A stretch of DNA of 64,000 nucleotides from Pseudomonas oleovorans subsp. oleovorans (lineage in GTDB: Bacteria > Pseudomonadota > Gammaproteobacteria > Pseudomonadales > Pseudomonadaceae): the NCBI RefSeq assembly GCF_002197815.1, contig NZ_NIUB01000010.1:62001-126000 (forward strand), in the 5' to 3' direction. The notes under the pieces were generated by a model. It had not been told where the DNA came from and did no database searches. It saw nothing but the letters and a program-made list of their open reading frames with translations. Both the position numbers and the translations under genes were made by a program. Shown one piece after another: positions 31,518 to 39,878 of the stretch (positions are counted from its first letter, which is position 1; each line of letters begins with the position of its first letter).

Positions 31518-32780
31518 TCAGGCTTCTTCTGCGTCCCGCTTGCGCCAGCCGGCACCGCCCGGCAGCACTAGATTGAGCAGCAGCGCGCTGATGGCGCACA
31601 GGGAAATCCCCGACAGAGCGAATTCCTTACCGCCGATGACCATGCCGCCGATGCCGAATACCAGGGTCACCGAGACGATGATCAGGTTGCGCGCTTCGGA
31701 CAGGTCGACCTGGTGACGAATCAGTGTGTTGAGGCCGACCACGGCGATCGAGCCGAACAGCAGGCACAGAATACCGCCCATTACCGGTACCGGAATGCTC
31801 TGCAGGGCCACGCCGAACTTGCCGATGAAGGCCAGGGCGATGGCGAAAACTGCAGCCCAGGTCATGATCTTCGGGTTGTAGCTCTTGGTCAGCATCACTG
31901 CGCCGGTGACTTCGGCGTAGGTGGTGTTGGGCGGGCCACCGAACAGGCCGGCTGCCGAGGTGGCGAGGCCGTCACCGAGCAGGGTGCGGTGCAGGCCTGG
32001 CTTCTTGACGAAGTTCTTGCCGGTGACGTTGCCGATCGCCACCACACCGCCGATATGCTCGATGGCTGGCGCCAGGGCGACCGGCACCATGTACAGAATG
32101 GCGCCCCAGTGCAGCTCCGGGGTGACGAAGTTGGGTACGGCGAGCCAGGCCGCCTGATCGACGGCACTGGTGTCGATCACCCCGAGCACCGCTGCGATGG
32201 CGCAGCCAACGGCGATACCGGCAAGAATCGGCACCAGGCGGAAGATCCCGCGCCCCAGCACCGCCACCAGCAAAGTGGTGATCAGCGCCGGCATCGAAAT
32301 CATCATCGCGGTGCTGTACGGCACCAGTTCGACGCTGCCGTCACCAGCCTTGCCCATGGCCATGTTCACCGCCACCGGTGACAGCGCCAGGCCGATGGAG
32401 ATGATCACCGGGGCGATCACCACCGGTGGCAGCAGGCGGTCGATGAAGCTCGGGCCGCGCAGTTTGACCAGCGCCGAGAGCAGGATGTAGACCAGACCGG
32501 CGGCGATCACGCCGCCCATCACTGCCGGCAGGCCGAACTCGCCCTTGGCTGCCAGAATCGGCGCGATGAAGGCGAAACTCGAAGCCAGGAACACCGGCAC
32601 CTGGCGTTTGGTCACCAGTTGGAACAGCAGGGTGCCGATGCCGGCGGTGAACAGCGCGACGTTGGGGTCCATGCCAGTGATCAGCGGCATCAGCACCAGG
32701 GCGCCGAAGGCCACGAACAGCATCTGCGCGCCGGAAATGCCCTGGCGCCAGAGCGGATCGTTGAATTCCGTTTGCGACAT
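31518..32780 (-). CDS. uraA: uracil:proton symporter / uracil-xanthine permease
   Basis: UraA imports uracil. The 420-residue NCS2-family protein has about 14 membrane segments and the family motifs APAIEHIGGVVAIGNVTGKN and GGPPNTTYAEVTGAVMLTK. The start at 32780 gives MSQTEFNDPLWRQG and lies just after the upp stop; the longer frame upstream is upp read in another frame. It forms an operon with upp, which converts imported uracil to UMP. Confidence 0.94.
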   Translation of the reverse strand: MSQTEFNDPLWRQGISGAQMLFVAFGALVLMPLITGMDPNVALFTAGIGTLLFQLVTKRQVPVFLASSFAFIAPILAAKGEFGLPAVMGGVIAAGLVYILLSALVKLRGPSFIDRLLPPVVIAPVIISIGLALSPVAVNMAMGKAGDGSVELVPYSTAMMISMPALITTLLVAVLGRGIFRLVPILAGIAVGCAIAAVLGVIDTSAVDQAAWLAVPNFVTPELHWGAILYMVPVALAPAIEHIGGVVAIGNVTGKNFVKKPGLHRTLLGDGLATSAAGLFGGPPNTTYAEVTGAVMLTKSYNPKIMTWAAVFAIALAFIGKFGVALQSIPVPVMGGILCLLFGSIAVVGLNTLIRHQVDLSEARNLIIVSVTLVFGIGGMVIGGKEFALSGISLCAISALLLNLVLPGGAGWRKRDAEEA

Positions 32781-32781
32781 G

Positions 32782-33420
32782 TCAGGCGTCCTTCTGCTTG
32801 GTGCCGAAGATCTTGTCACCGGCATCGCCCAGGCCTGGGATGATGTAACCATGCTCGTTCAGGCGCTGATCGATGGAGGCGGTGAAGATGGTCACGTCCG
32901 GGTGCGCCTGCTCGACCGCCTGAATGCCCTCGGGGGCAGCAACCAGCACCATGGCGCGAATGTCCTTGCAGCCAGCTTTCTTCAGCAGGTCGATGGTGGC
33001 GACCATCGAGCCGCCGGTGGCCAGCATCGGGTCGATGATCAGTGCCAGGCGCGAGTCGATTTCCGGCGCCAGTTTTTCAAGATAGGTGTGCGCTTCCAGG
33101 GTTTCCTCGTTGCGCGCCACGCCCACGGCGCTGACCTTGGCGCCCGGGATCAGGCTGAGCACGCCGTCGAGCATGCCGATGCCGGCACGCAGGATGGGCA
33201 CTACGGTGATCTTCTTGCCGGCGATCTTCTCCACCTGAACGGTGCCCGCCCAGCCTTCGATGTCGTAGGCTTCCAGCGGCAAGTCGTTGGTGGCCTCATA
33301 AGTCAGCAGGGCGCCCACTTCCTGGGCCAGCTCACGGAAATTCTTGGTGCTGATATCGGCGCGGCGCATCAGGCCGATCTTGTGACGGATCAGCGGGTGG
33401 CGAATCTCGCGAGTGGGCAT
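32782..33420 (-). CDS. upp: uracil phosphoribosyltransferase
   Basis: Upp makes UMP from uracil and PRPP. The 212-residue product starts [19 protein letters not shown] at 33420 and has [12 protein letters not shown], the PRPP loop [20 protein letters not shown] and a C-terminal uracil-binding [17 protein letters not shown]. The longer frame to 33507 runs into the promoter region and is rejected. uraA begins 1 nt after its stop. A sigma-54-type promoter sequence lies 48 nt upstream of the start. Confidence 0.97.
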   Translation of the reverse strand: MPTREIRHPLIRHKIGLMRRADISTKNFRELAQEVGALLTYEATNDLPLEAYDIEGWAGTVQVEKIAGKKITVVPILRAGIGMLDGVLSLIPGAKVSAVGVARNEETLEAHTYLEKLAPEIDSRLALIIDPMLATGGSMVATIDLLKKAGCKDIRAMVLVAAPEGIQAVEQAHPDVTIFTASIDQRLNEHGYIIPGLGDAGDKIFGTKQKDA

Positions 33421-33467
33421 GGGCTGGGATCTCCAACGGGGCTCTGGGAAAAATCGCGTTAGATTAA

Positions 33468-33484
33468 AGCATTGCTCATGCCAA
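33468..33484 (-). promoter_or_regulatory. candidate sigma-54 (-24/-12) promoter of upp-uraA
   Basis: Read on the minus strand the site is TTGGCATGAGCAATGCT. It has the invariant GG and GC separated by exactly 10 nt, and it agrees with the RpoN consensus YTGGCACGrNNNTTGCW at all but two of the specified positions. It would give a leader of roughly 35 nt in front of upp. No enhancer site was identified. Confidence 0.5.
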
Positions 33485-33549
33485 GTGGTGGGTGACTGAT
33501 GAGTCACGCCACCCCGCGCCGTGCATCGGCTACGCTGGTCAGTCGATAC

Positions 33550-33578
33550 TTGGCAAGCGTTGCCAGGGTCTGTACCTT
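33550..33578 (+). promoter_or_regulatory. candidate hpt promoter overlapped by a palindrome
   Basis: TTGGCA at 33550-33555 and TACCTT at 33573-33578 are 17 bp apart, 82 nt upstream of hpt. The -35 box lies within a perfect inverted repeat, TGGCAA-GCG-TTGCCA (33551-33565), the shape of a repressor operator. Both assignments are by eye. Confidence 0.35.
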
Positions 33579-33659
33579 TGCCCGCTTTTATTTGACGGTT
33601 CGATCAGCTTTCAGGCTGTTCGCCGCCATTCATCAGTCCGATCAAGAGAGAGTCCCATC

Positions 33660-34217
33660 ATGTCCGCCGATCTCGCGCACATTCGCCAAATCATGGCGGA
33701 AGCCGACTGTCTGTTCACCGAAGCCGAGGTGGAAGCGGCCATCGACAAGGTCGCCAGCCAGATCAACACCGAGCTGGCTGAGCGCAACCCGGTGGTGTTC
33801 TGCGTGATGAATGGTGGGCTGATCTTCTCCGGCAAGCTGTTGACCAAGCTGAACTTCCCGTTGGAAGCGTCTTACCTGCACGCCACCCGTTATCGCAACG
33901 AAACCAGCGGTGGCGAGCTGTTCTGGAAGGCCAAGCCGGAAGTGTCGTTCATCGACCGCGACGTGCTGATCATCGACGACATCCTCGACGAAGGGCATAC
34001 CCTGGGTGCGATCATCGATTTCTGCCGCCATGCCGGCGCGCGTGCCGTACACACGGCGGTGCTGATCGACAAGGAGCACGAGCGCAAGGCGCGTCCGGAC
34101 CTGAAGGCCAATTACGTGGGCCTGCAGTGCATCGACCGCTACATCTTCGGCTACGGCATGGACTACAAGGGCTACTGGCGCAACGCCGCCGGCATCTACG
34201 CGGTCAAGGGGCTGTAA
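33660..34217 (+). CDS. hpt: hypoxanthine-guanine phosphoribosyltransferase
   Basis: The enzyme salvages hypoxanthine and guanine to IMP and GMP. The 185-residue protein has the PRPP-binding signature VLIIDDILDEGHTLGAI and the N-terminal VFCVMNGGLIFSGKL. The ATG at 33660 follows AGAGAG and starts MSADLAHIRQIM; a longer frame from 33492 covers the promoter region. It is divergent from upp-uraA, so a purine and a pyrimidine salvage unit share a 239-nt control region. Confidence 0.93.
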   Translation: MSADLAHIRQIMAEADCLFTEAEVEAAIDKVASQINTELAERNPVVFCVMNGGLIFSGKLLTKLNFPLEASYLHATRYRNETSGGELFWKAKPEVSFIDRDVLIIDDILDEGHTLGAIIDFCRHAGARAVHTAVLIDKEHERKARPDLKANYVGLQCIDRYIFGYGMDYKGYWRNAAGIYAVKGL

Positions 34218-34248
34218 GCCTGATACCAGGTTCACACACCTGCTTTCC

Positions 34249-34321
34249 GTAGGAGCCCCGCCCCGGGGCGAAGCTGTTGATGTCAGTGTCGCCCAGCTTC
34301 GCGGCGGGGCGCCGCTCCTAC
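34249..34321. repeat. REPIN, GTAGGAGCSSCG variant
   Basis: GTAGGAGCCCCGCCCCGGGG at the left and CGCCGCTCCTAC at the right frame two hairpins with GCGAAGCT and AGCTTCGC inside. It differs from the RAYT-flanking family in the stem bases. It lies between the converging hpt and SulP genes. Confidence 0.82.
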
Positions 34322-34358
34322 AGATCGCCGTCGGGTGCGAAGGCCGGATGAAATCCGG

Positions 34359-36086
34359 TCACAGCTTCGGGGTCTCTCCCAACCAGCGCAATGCCTTTTC
34401 CCGCGCGTGCGGCAGATCCCGCGCATAAGCCAGTTCGCCCTCGCGGCTGCGCACGCCGGCGCGCCGTAGTTGCAGGCGTACCTGCGCGGTGGGGCCGCTG
34501 AGGATCAGCGCCACACCCTGCTGGCGATAGTCGCGCAGCACATTGTCCAGCGCGGCGATGGCGGTCATGTCCAGCAGCGGTACGGCGCTGATATCGACGA
34601 TCACCACGCGCACCCCTGGGGTGAAGCGGCGCAGCACGCTCAGCGCCTTTTCTGCCGCGCCGAAGAACAGCGGGCCGCGAATGGCGTAAGCCAGCACGTG
34701 CTCGGGCAAATCCTGCAGGGCCTGACGTTGCTGCCGGCTCAGCGCAGCGGTATCGGTCAGCTCGCTCATGCGTTTGATGAACAGTCCGGCTGCCAGCAGC
34801 AGGCCAACGCCCACGGCCAGCACCATGTCGAACAGCACCGTCAGCAACAGGCAGGTCAGCAGCACCAGCACATCGCCGCGTGGGGCGATGCGCAGGGTGT
34901 GGGCAACATGGTGTGGTTCGCTCATGTTCCACGCCACCATCAGCAGCAGCGCGGCCAGCGCCGCCATCGGCAGGTAGCTGAACAGCGGCGCGAGCAGCAG
35001 AATCGCTGCCAGCACCACGCCGGCGTGAACCAGTGCCGCCATCGGCGAAAAGGCCCCGGCCCGCACGTTGGCTGCCGTGCGGGCGATGGCGGCGGTGGCG
35101 GTGATGCCGCCAAAGAACGGCGCGGCCAGATTACCCAGGCCCTGACCGATCAATTCGGCGTTGGGATCATGCTTGCTGCCGGTCATGCCGTCGGCCACCA
35201 CCGCGCACAGCAGCGACTCGATGGCGCCCAGCATGGCGATGGCAAATGCCGGGGCGAGCAGCTGGCGAATCAGCTCGAAGGACAATACCAGCGGCTGGCC
35301 GTCAGGACCTGGCAGGTTCCAGGGCAGCGCCAGGCTCGGCAGGAAGGGCGGGATACCGGGGTATTCAATACCATCGAGTTGATAGCTGAAGCGCTCGCCC
35401 AGTGTCGCCACGGGCAGTCCCAGGCGTTCCAGAGCCAGTGCCAGCAATGCGCCGACCGCCAGGGCTACCAGATGTGCGGGAATTTTCGGCGCCAGGCGTG
35501 GCCAGATCAGCAGCGTCGCCAGGCACACCGCGCCAACCAGGGTATCGCCGGGCTGCAGGCTGGGCAGGGCGCGCAGCAGAAGATTCACCTGCTCCAACAA
35601 ATGCTGCGGCGCGCCGGCCAGATGCAGGCCGAACAGATCCTTGATCTGCAGGACGGCGATGACGATACCGATACCGGCAGTGAAGCCCAGGGTCACCGGG
35701 TAGGGCACGAATTCGATCAGACGTCCGGCGCGCAGCAGGCCCAGGCTGATCAGGATCAGCCCGGCCATCAGCGTGCACAGCAGCAAGCCACCGAGGCCGT
35801 ACTGCTGGGTGATCGGCAGCAGAATCACCACGAAGGCGGCGGTGGGGCCGGAAATATTGAAGCGCGAGCCGCCGCACAGGGCGATCAGCGGTGCGGCGAT
35901 CAGCACGGTGTAGAGCCCATGCTGCGGCGCCACACCCACGGCGATGGCCAGCGCCATGGCCAGCGGAATGGCGATGATGCCCACCGTCAGGCCGGCGCTC
36001 AGGTCGCCGCGCAGGGCCTTCCAGGAGTAGCCGGCGCGCAGCGTCTGGCGCCAGGCGGCGAACAGCGGTAACGATGGACGTGACAT
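34359..36086 (-). CDS. SulP-family anion transporter with STAS domain
   Basis: The 575-residue protein has a SulP membrane domain (about 1-420, with AGLTVGIIAIPLAMALAIA near the start and FNISGPTAAFVVILLPI) and a cytoplasmic STAS domain at the C terminus containing VRVVIVDISAVPLLDMTA. Bacterial relatives carry sulfate, bicarbonate or C4-dicarboxylates (DauA type), and the sequence alone does not decide the substrate. It stands alone, with a REPIN downstream. Confidence 0.9.
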   Translation of the reverse strand: MSRPSLPLFAAWRQTLRAGYSWKALRGDLSAGLTVGIIAIPLAMALAIAVGVAPQHGLYTVLIAAPLIALCGGSRFNISGPTAAFVVILLPITQQYGLGGLLLCTLMAGLILISLGLLRAGRLIEFVPYPVTLGFTAGIGIVIAVLQIKDLFGLHLAGAPQHLLEQVNLLLRALPSLQPGDTLVGAVCLATLLIWPRLAPKIPAHLVALAVGALLALALERLGLPVATLGERFSYQLDGIEYPGIPPFLPSLALPWNLPGPDGQPLVLSFELIRQLLAPAFAIAMLGAIESLLCAVVADGMTGSKHDPNAELIGQGLGNLAAPFFGGITATAAIARTAANVRAGAFSPMAALVHAGVVLAAILLLAPLFSYLPMAALAALLLMVAWNMSEPHHVAHTLRIAPRGDVLVLLTCLLLTVLFDMVLAVGVGLLLAAGLFIKRMSELTDTAALSRQQRQALQDLPEHVLAYAIRGPLFFGAAEKALSVLRRFTPGVRVVIVDISAVPLLDMTAIAALDNVLRDYRQQGVALILSGPTAQVRLQLRRAGVRSREGELAYARDLPHAREKALRWLGETPKL

Positions 36087-36258
36087 GCTGGCTTCCTAAT
36101 GGCTTGGCGCATTATAGGAGCCAGTTCACTGGGCGCGGCATGACCTAGGTCGGCTGTCGTGTCGATTGTTCGCGTGTTAGCCTGCCCGGCTACGCGTTGA
36201 GCCGCGCGCGGCGCGGCGGTACACTGCCGGCCCTCTGTAATGCTGGCGGGAGCGGGCG

Positions 36259-36546
36259 ATGCGTAAAGACAAGAAGCAGGTGATTGGCGAAGAAATCAGC
36301 GATGACTCGATCAAGCTGTTCCTTGCGGTGGAACCAGCGGACGCCACACCGCCTTCGCTGCACAAGCTGGTCAAGGCTTATCGCGGTCTGCGTATCGATG
36401 ATTTCGAGCGCTTTGTGGGTTTCTTCGTTGCTGCAGGCTACGACCTCTCGGCGACCGATGCGCAGGGCAATGATTTCATCGCGCTGATTCAGGATCAGCG
36501 TAATGCCGAGCCCTACATCGAAGTGATCAAGGCTGCTCGCGGCTGA
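36259..36546 (+). CDS. PA4642-family small protein
   Basis: The 95-residue protein (MRKDKKQVIGEEISDDSIKL at the start) matches, from memory, a conserved Pseudomonas family named after PA4642, with no known function. It is charged, with no signal peptide or membrane segment. The repeated phenylalanine-rich helix DDFERFVGFFVAAGYDL suggests a compact helical fold. A good terminator follows 18 nt after the stop. Confidence 0.82.
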   Translation: MRKDKKQVIGEEISDDSIKLFLAVEPADATPPSLHKLVKAYRGLRIDDFERFVGFFVAAGYDLSATDAQGNDFIALIQDQRNAEPYIEVIKAARG

Positions 36547-36563
36547 TCTTCGCTGTTTTCGAG

Positions 36564-36600
36564 AAATGCCCGCACTTCGCAAGGAGGCGGGCATTTTTTA
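36564..36600 (+). terminator. terminator after the PA4642-family gene
   Basis: AAATGCCCGC and GCGGGCATTT form a 10-bp stem with a T run, 18 nt after the stop codon. Confidence 0.93.
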
Positions 36601-36683
36601 TGGGTGCACGGCTGCGGACTTGAATTTAGGGCAATAAAAAAGGCTATGTCTGCGCTAAGTGTTGGGAGTGGGTGCAAAGGCCC

Positions 36684-36739
36684 GTAGGGTGGGCTTTAGC
36701 CCACCAACGGTGGTTGGCGTGGGCTAAAGCCCACCCTAC
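36684..36739. repeat. REPIN-like repeat, GTAGGGTGGGCTTTAGCCC family
   Basis: GTAGGGTGGGCTTTAGCCCA and GGGCTAAAGCCCACCCTAC are inverted copies around a 17-nt spacer. It is a third repeat family, unlike the GTAGGAGC and GTAGGGCGGGTG types. Confidence 0.85.
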
Positions 36740-36793
36740 AAGGCTCCCGGCCTTCCTTGGAACCCTAGCAACAGTTAACAGGGACATAGCCAT

Positions 36794-36821
36794 AAAAAAC
36801 CGGCCTCCAGGGCCGGTTTTT
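36794..36821 (-). terminator. rpsT terminator
   Basis: AAAAAACCGGCC and GGCCGGTTTTT around TCCAG make a stem with a U run on the minus strand, 17 nt after the rpsT stop. Confidence 0.93.
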
Positions 36822-36837
36822 CAAGAACCTGTCGCAG

Positions 36838-37116
36838 TTAAGCGGCAGCAGCTTCGCCCAGCGCCTTGATGTGCGCGTTCAGGCGGCTCTTGTGACGAGC
36901 GGCTTTGTTCTTGTGGATGATGCCTTTGTCAGCCATGCGGTCGATGACCGGAACGGCTGCAGTGTAAGCGGTTTTGGCAAGCTCGAGATCTTTGGCAGCA
37001 ATAGCCTTGACTACGTTCTTGATGTAGGTACGAACCATCGAGCGCAGGCTGGCGTTATGGCTACGGCGCTTCTCAGCCTGTTTGGCGCGTTTTTTGGCAG
37101 AAGGTGAGTTGGCCAC
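36838..37116 (-). CDS. rpsT: 30S ribosomal protein S20
   Basis: S20 binds 16S rRNA in the small subunit. The 92-residue, Lys- and Arg-rich protein starts [17 protein letters not shown] after a GTG at 37116, with GAGGAG 7 nt upstream; a TTG two codons earlier is less likely. [19 protein letters not shown] is the conserved C-terminal part. It is divergent from murJ, as is usual in Pseudomonas, and has its own terminator. Confidence 0.98.
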   Translation of the reverse strand: MANSPSAKKRAKQAEKRRSHNASLRSMVRTYIKNVVKAIAAKDLELAKTAYTAAVPVIDRMADKGIIHKNKAARHKSRLNAHIKALGEAAAA

Positions 37117-37306
37117 CGTCAAGCTCCTCGAAAACTGGGGGGTTACGACAAATAAGGCCGCGAATCATGCCGATCCATCTGCCTGCTGTCAAGTCTGATG
37201 ACGCTTTCCTGTGCTGGCCTGACCAGTGGTGGCTCGCTACACTCGACGCCTTCGTTGGGTGGCGATTGTCCGCTACTGCACCTTTTTATGGAAGTCGAAA
37301 TACCCC

Positions 37307-38848
37307 ATGAATCTCCTCAAGTCCCTGGCTGCCGTCAGTTCACTGACCATGGTGTCGCGCGTGCTGGGGTTCGTGCGCGACACCATCATCGCCCGTACCT
37401 TCGGGGCCGGAGTGGCGTCGGACGCCTTCGTGGTGGCCTTCAAACTGCCCAACCTGCTGCGGCGTATTTTTGCCGAAGGGGCATTCTCGCAGGCCTTCGT
37501 GCCGATCCTGGCCGAGTACAAGATGCAGCAGGGCGAGGAGGCCACGCGCACTTTCGTTGCCTACGTCTCTGGTTTGCTGACCCTGGTGCTGGCGCTGGTC
37601 ACGGCCATCGGCGTGCTCGCAGCGCCCTGGATCGTCTGGGCTACGGCACCGGGTTTTGCCGATGAGGCCGAGCGTTTCGAGCTGACCGTCGATCTGCTGC
37701 GGGTGACCTTTCCTTATATATTGCTGATCTCCCTGTCATCGCTGGCCGGGGCCGTGCTCAATACCTGGAACCGTTTTTCGGTGCCTGCGTTCGTGCCGAC
37801 GCTGCTCAACGTCAGCATGATCGTTTTCGCGCTGTTTCTGACGCCCTATTTCGACCCGCCGATCATGGCGCTGGGCTGGGCGGTGCTGGTCGGTGGCCTG
37901 GCGCAGTTGCTCTGGCAACTGCCGCACCTGAAGAAGATCGGCATGCTGGTGCTGCCGCGCCTGAGTTTCGGCGACCTGGGCGTGTGGCGCGTGCTCAAGC
38001 AGATGGGGCCGGCGATCTTCGGCGTCTCGGTCAGCCAGATCTCGCTGATCATCAACACCATCTTCGCCTCCTTTCTGGTGGCTGGCTCGGTGTCCTGGAT
38101 GTATTACGCCGACCGCCTGATGGAGTTGCCCTCGGGCGTGCTGGGCGTGGCGCTGGGTACCATCCTGCTGCCGGCGCTATCGAAAACCTATGCGAGCAAG
38201 AATCGTGACGAGTACCGCCGCCTGCTCGATTGGGGGCTGCGTTTGTGCTTTCTGCTGGTGCTGCCTTGCACCCTGGCGCTGGCGATTCTCGCCGAGCCGT
38301 TGGTGGTCTCGCTGTTTCAGTACGGCAAATTCACCGCCAACGATTCGCTGATGACCCAGCAGGCGCTAATGGCCTATGCGGTCGGCCTGCTGGCACTGAT
38401 TCTGGTGAAGATTCTTGCACCGGGCTTCTACGCCCAGCAGAACATCAAAACGCCGGTGAAGATCGCTGTGGTCAGCCTGTTGGCGACCCAGGTGATGAAC
38501 GCGCTGTTCGTCTTCGGTCTGGACATGGCGCACGTCGGCCTGGCGCTGGCGATCAGCCTGGCGGCCTGCCTGAACGCCGGCTTGCTGTACTGGCAACTGC
38601 GTCGTGCCGATATCTTCCAGCCGCTGCCGGGCTGGGGGCTGTTTCTGCTCAAGCTGGTGGTCGCGGTGGCGGTGATGGTTGTCGTGTTGCTGGGGTTGCT
38701 GCAGGTCATGCCAGCCTGGGCGGAAGGGGAAATGCTCGTGCGCCTGTTGCGTCTCGGCGCGTTGGTGGCCGCTGGGCTGGTCGCCTACTTCGGCATGCTG
38801 CTGATATTGGGCTTCCGTCCGCGCGATTTTGCCCGGCGGGCCCTGTAG
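37307..38848 (+). CDS. murJ: lipid II flippase MurJ
   Basis: MurJ (MviN) moves lipid II across the inner membrane. The 513-residue protein begins [20 protein letters not shown] at 37307 and has about 14 membrane segments, with [20 protein letters not shown] and [20 protein letters not shown] typical of the family, including Arg residues of the central cavity. The longer frame from 37226 is promoter-region sequence. It belongs functionally with the murF-murC genes at the left end of the window. Confidence 0.97.
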   Translation: MNLLKSLAAVSSLTMVSRVLGFVRDTIIARTFGAGVASDAFVVAFKLPNLLRRIFAEGAFSQAFVPILAEYKMQQGEEATRTFVAYVSGLLTLVLALVTAIGVLAAPWIVWATAPGFADEAERFELTVDLLRVTFPYILLISLSSLAGAVLNTWNRFSVPAFVPTLLNVSMIVFALFLTPYFDPPIMALGWAVLVGGLAQLLWQLPHLKKIGMLVLPRLSFGDLGVWRVLKQMGPAIFGVSVSQISLIINTIFASFLVAGSVSWMYYADRLMELPSGVLGVALGTILLPALSKTYASKNRDEYRRLLDWGLRLCFLLVLPCTLALAILAEPLVVSLFQYGKFTANDSLMTQQALMAYAVGLLALILVKILAPGFYAQQNIKTPVKIAVVSLLATQVMNALFVFGLDMAHVGLALAISLAACLNAGLLYWQLRRADIFQPLPGWGLFLLKLVVAVAVMVVVLLGLLQVMPAWAEGEMLVRLLRLGALVAAGLVAYFGMLLILGFRPRDFARRAL

Positions 38849-38893
38849 CGGTTTCACGCATCGCGATGCCTGTTGTGCATGGCCTGCTGTGCG

Positions 38894-38899
38894 TATAAT
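38894..38899 (+). promoter_or_regulatory. candidate -10 box (TATAAT) of ribF
   Basis: A perfect TATAAT lies 28 nt before the ribF start. TTGTGC 15 bp upstream could be a short-spaced -35. It would begin the ribF-ileS-lspA-fkpB transcript. Confidence 0.45.
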
Positions 38900-38927
38900 C
38901 GACCACTTTGTGAACAAGAAGCGTGCT

Positions 38928-39878
38928 ATGCAGCTGGTTCGAGGTCTTCATAACCTGCAGCCCCAGGCGCGGGGCTGTGTGGTCACCATCGGTAATTTCG
39001 ACGGCGTTCATCGTGGGCACCAGGCCATCCTGGCGCGCCTGCGTGAGCGCGCGGCGGAGTTGGCCGTGCCCAGCTGCGTGGTGATCTTCGAGCCGCAGCC
39101 GCGTGAGTTCTTCGGCCCGGACACGGCGCCGGCGCGCCTGACCCGTCTGCGTGACAAGCTCGCCCTGCTGGCCGCTGAAGGCGTCGACATGGTGCTGTGC
39201 CTGACCTTCAACCGCCGCTTGCGTGAGTTGTCGGCCGCCGAGTTCGTCCAGCGTGTGCTGGTCGAAGGCCTGGGCGTGAAGGAACTGGAGATCGGCGACG
39301 ATTTCCGCTTCGGCTGCGACCGTGCAGGGGATTTCGAATTTCTCCAGGCTGCCGGCCAGCGCCACGGCTTCAGCGTCGATGCTTCGACCACGGTCGAAGT
39401 GCTCGGTGGCCGGGTCAGCAGCACGCGCGTGCGTCAGGCGCTGGCCGATGGCGATTTCGAACTGGCCGAAGCCTTGCTCGGGCGGCCGTTTCGTATCGCC
39501 GGGCGGGTGTTGCACGGGCAGAAGCTCGGTCGCCAGCTCGATGCGCCCACTGCCAACATCCAGCTCAAGCGGCGCAAGGTGCCGCTGACCGGCGTTTATC
39601 TGGTGAGCTGTGAAATCGATGGCGTGATTCAACCGGGCGTCGCCAATATCGGCGTGCGCCCCAGCGTTGCCGGTGACGGCAGCGCCCATCTGGAAGTGCA
39701 TCTTCTGGATTTTGCCGGCGATCTGTATGGCCGGCGTCTCTCGGTGGCTTTCCACCACAAGCTGCGTGATGAGCAGCGTTTCGCCTCGCTGGAGGCCTTG
39801 AGGGCGGCGATTGCCGCCGATATCGCCGCTGCCCGTGATTATTGGCAGAGCCACCCGCTGATGAAGAGCCCGAAATGA
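38928..39878 (+). CDS. ribF: bifunctional riboflavin kinase / FAD synthetase
   Basis: RibF phosphorylates riboflavin to FMN and adenylates FMN to FAD. The 316-residue protein has the nucleotidyltransferase motif [16 protein letters not shown] near the N terminus, [14 protein letters not shown] in the middle, and the flavokinase motif [12 protein letters not shown]. The start at 38928 gives [12 protein letters not shown]. Its TGA overlaps the ileS ATG (ATGA). Confidence 0.97.
   Translation: MQLVRGLHNLQPQARGCVVTIGNFDGVHRGHQAILARLRERAAELAVPSCVVIFEPQPREFFGPDTAPARLTRLRDKLALLAAEGVDMVLCLTFNRRLRELSAAEFVQRVLVEGLGVKELEIGDDFRFGCDRAGDFEFLQAAGQRHGFSVDASTTVEVLGGRVSSTRVRQALADGDFELAEALLGRPFRIAGRVLHGQKLGRQLDAPTANIQLKRRKVPLTGVYLVSCEIDGVIQPGVANIGVRPSVAGDGSAHLEVHLLDFAGDLYGRRLSVAFHHKLRDEQRFASLEALRAAIAADIAAARDYWQSHPLMKSPK

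Noticed and set aside
33550..33566. TTGGCAAGCGTTGCCAG as a second sigma-54 promoter, for hpt
   Set aside because: GG and GC are separated by 8 nt instead of the required 10. It fits a palindrome over a sigma-70 -35 better.
34470..36071. 533-residue plus-strand frame over the SulP gene
   Set aside because: It is very rich in Gln, His, Gly and Arg, and antisense to a clear SulP transporter.
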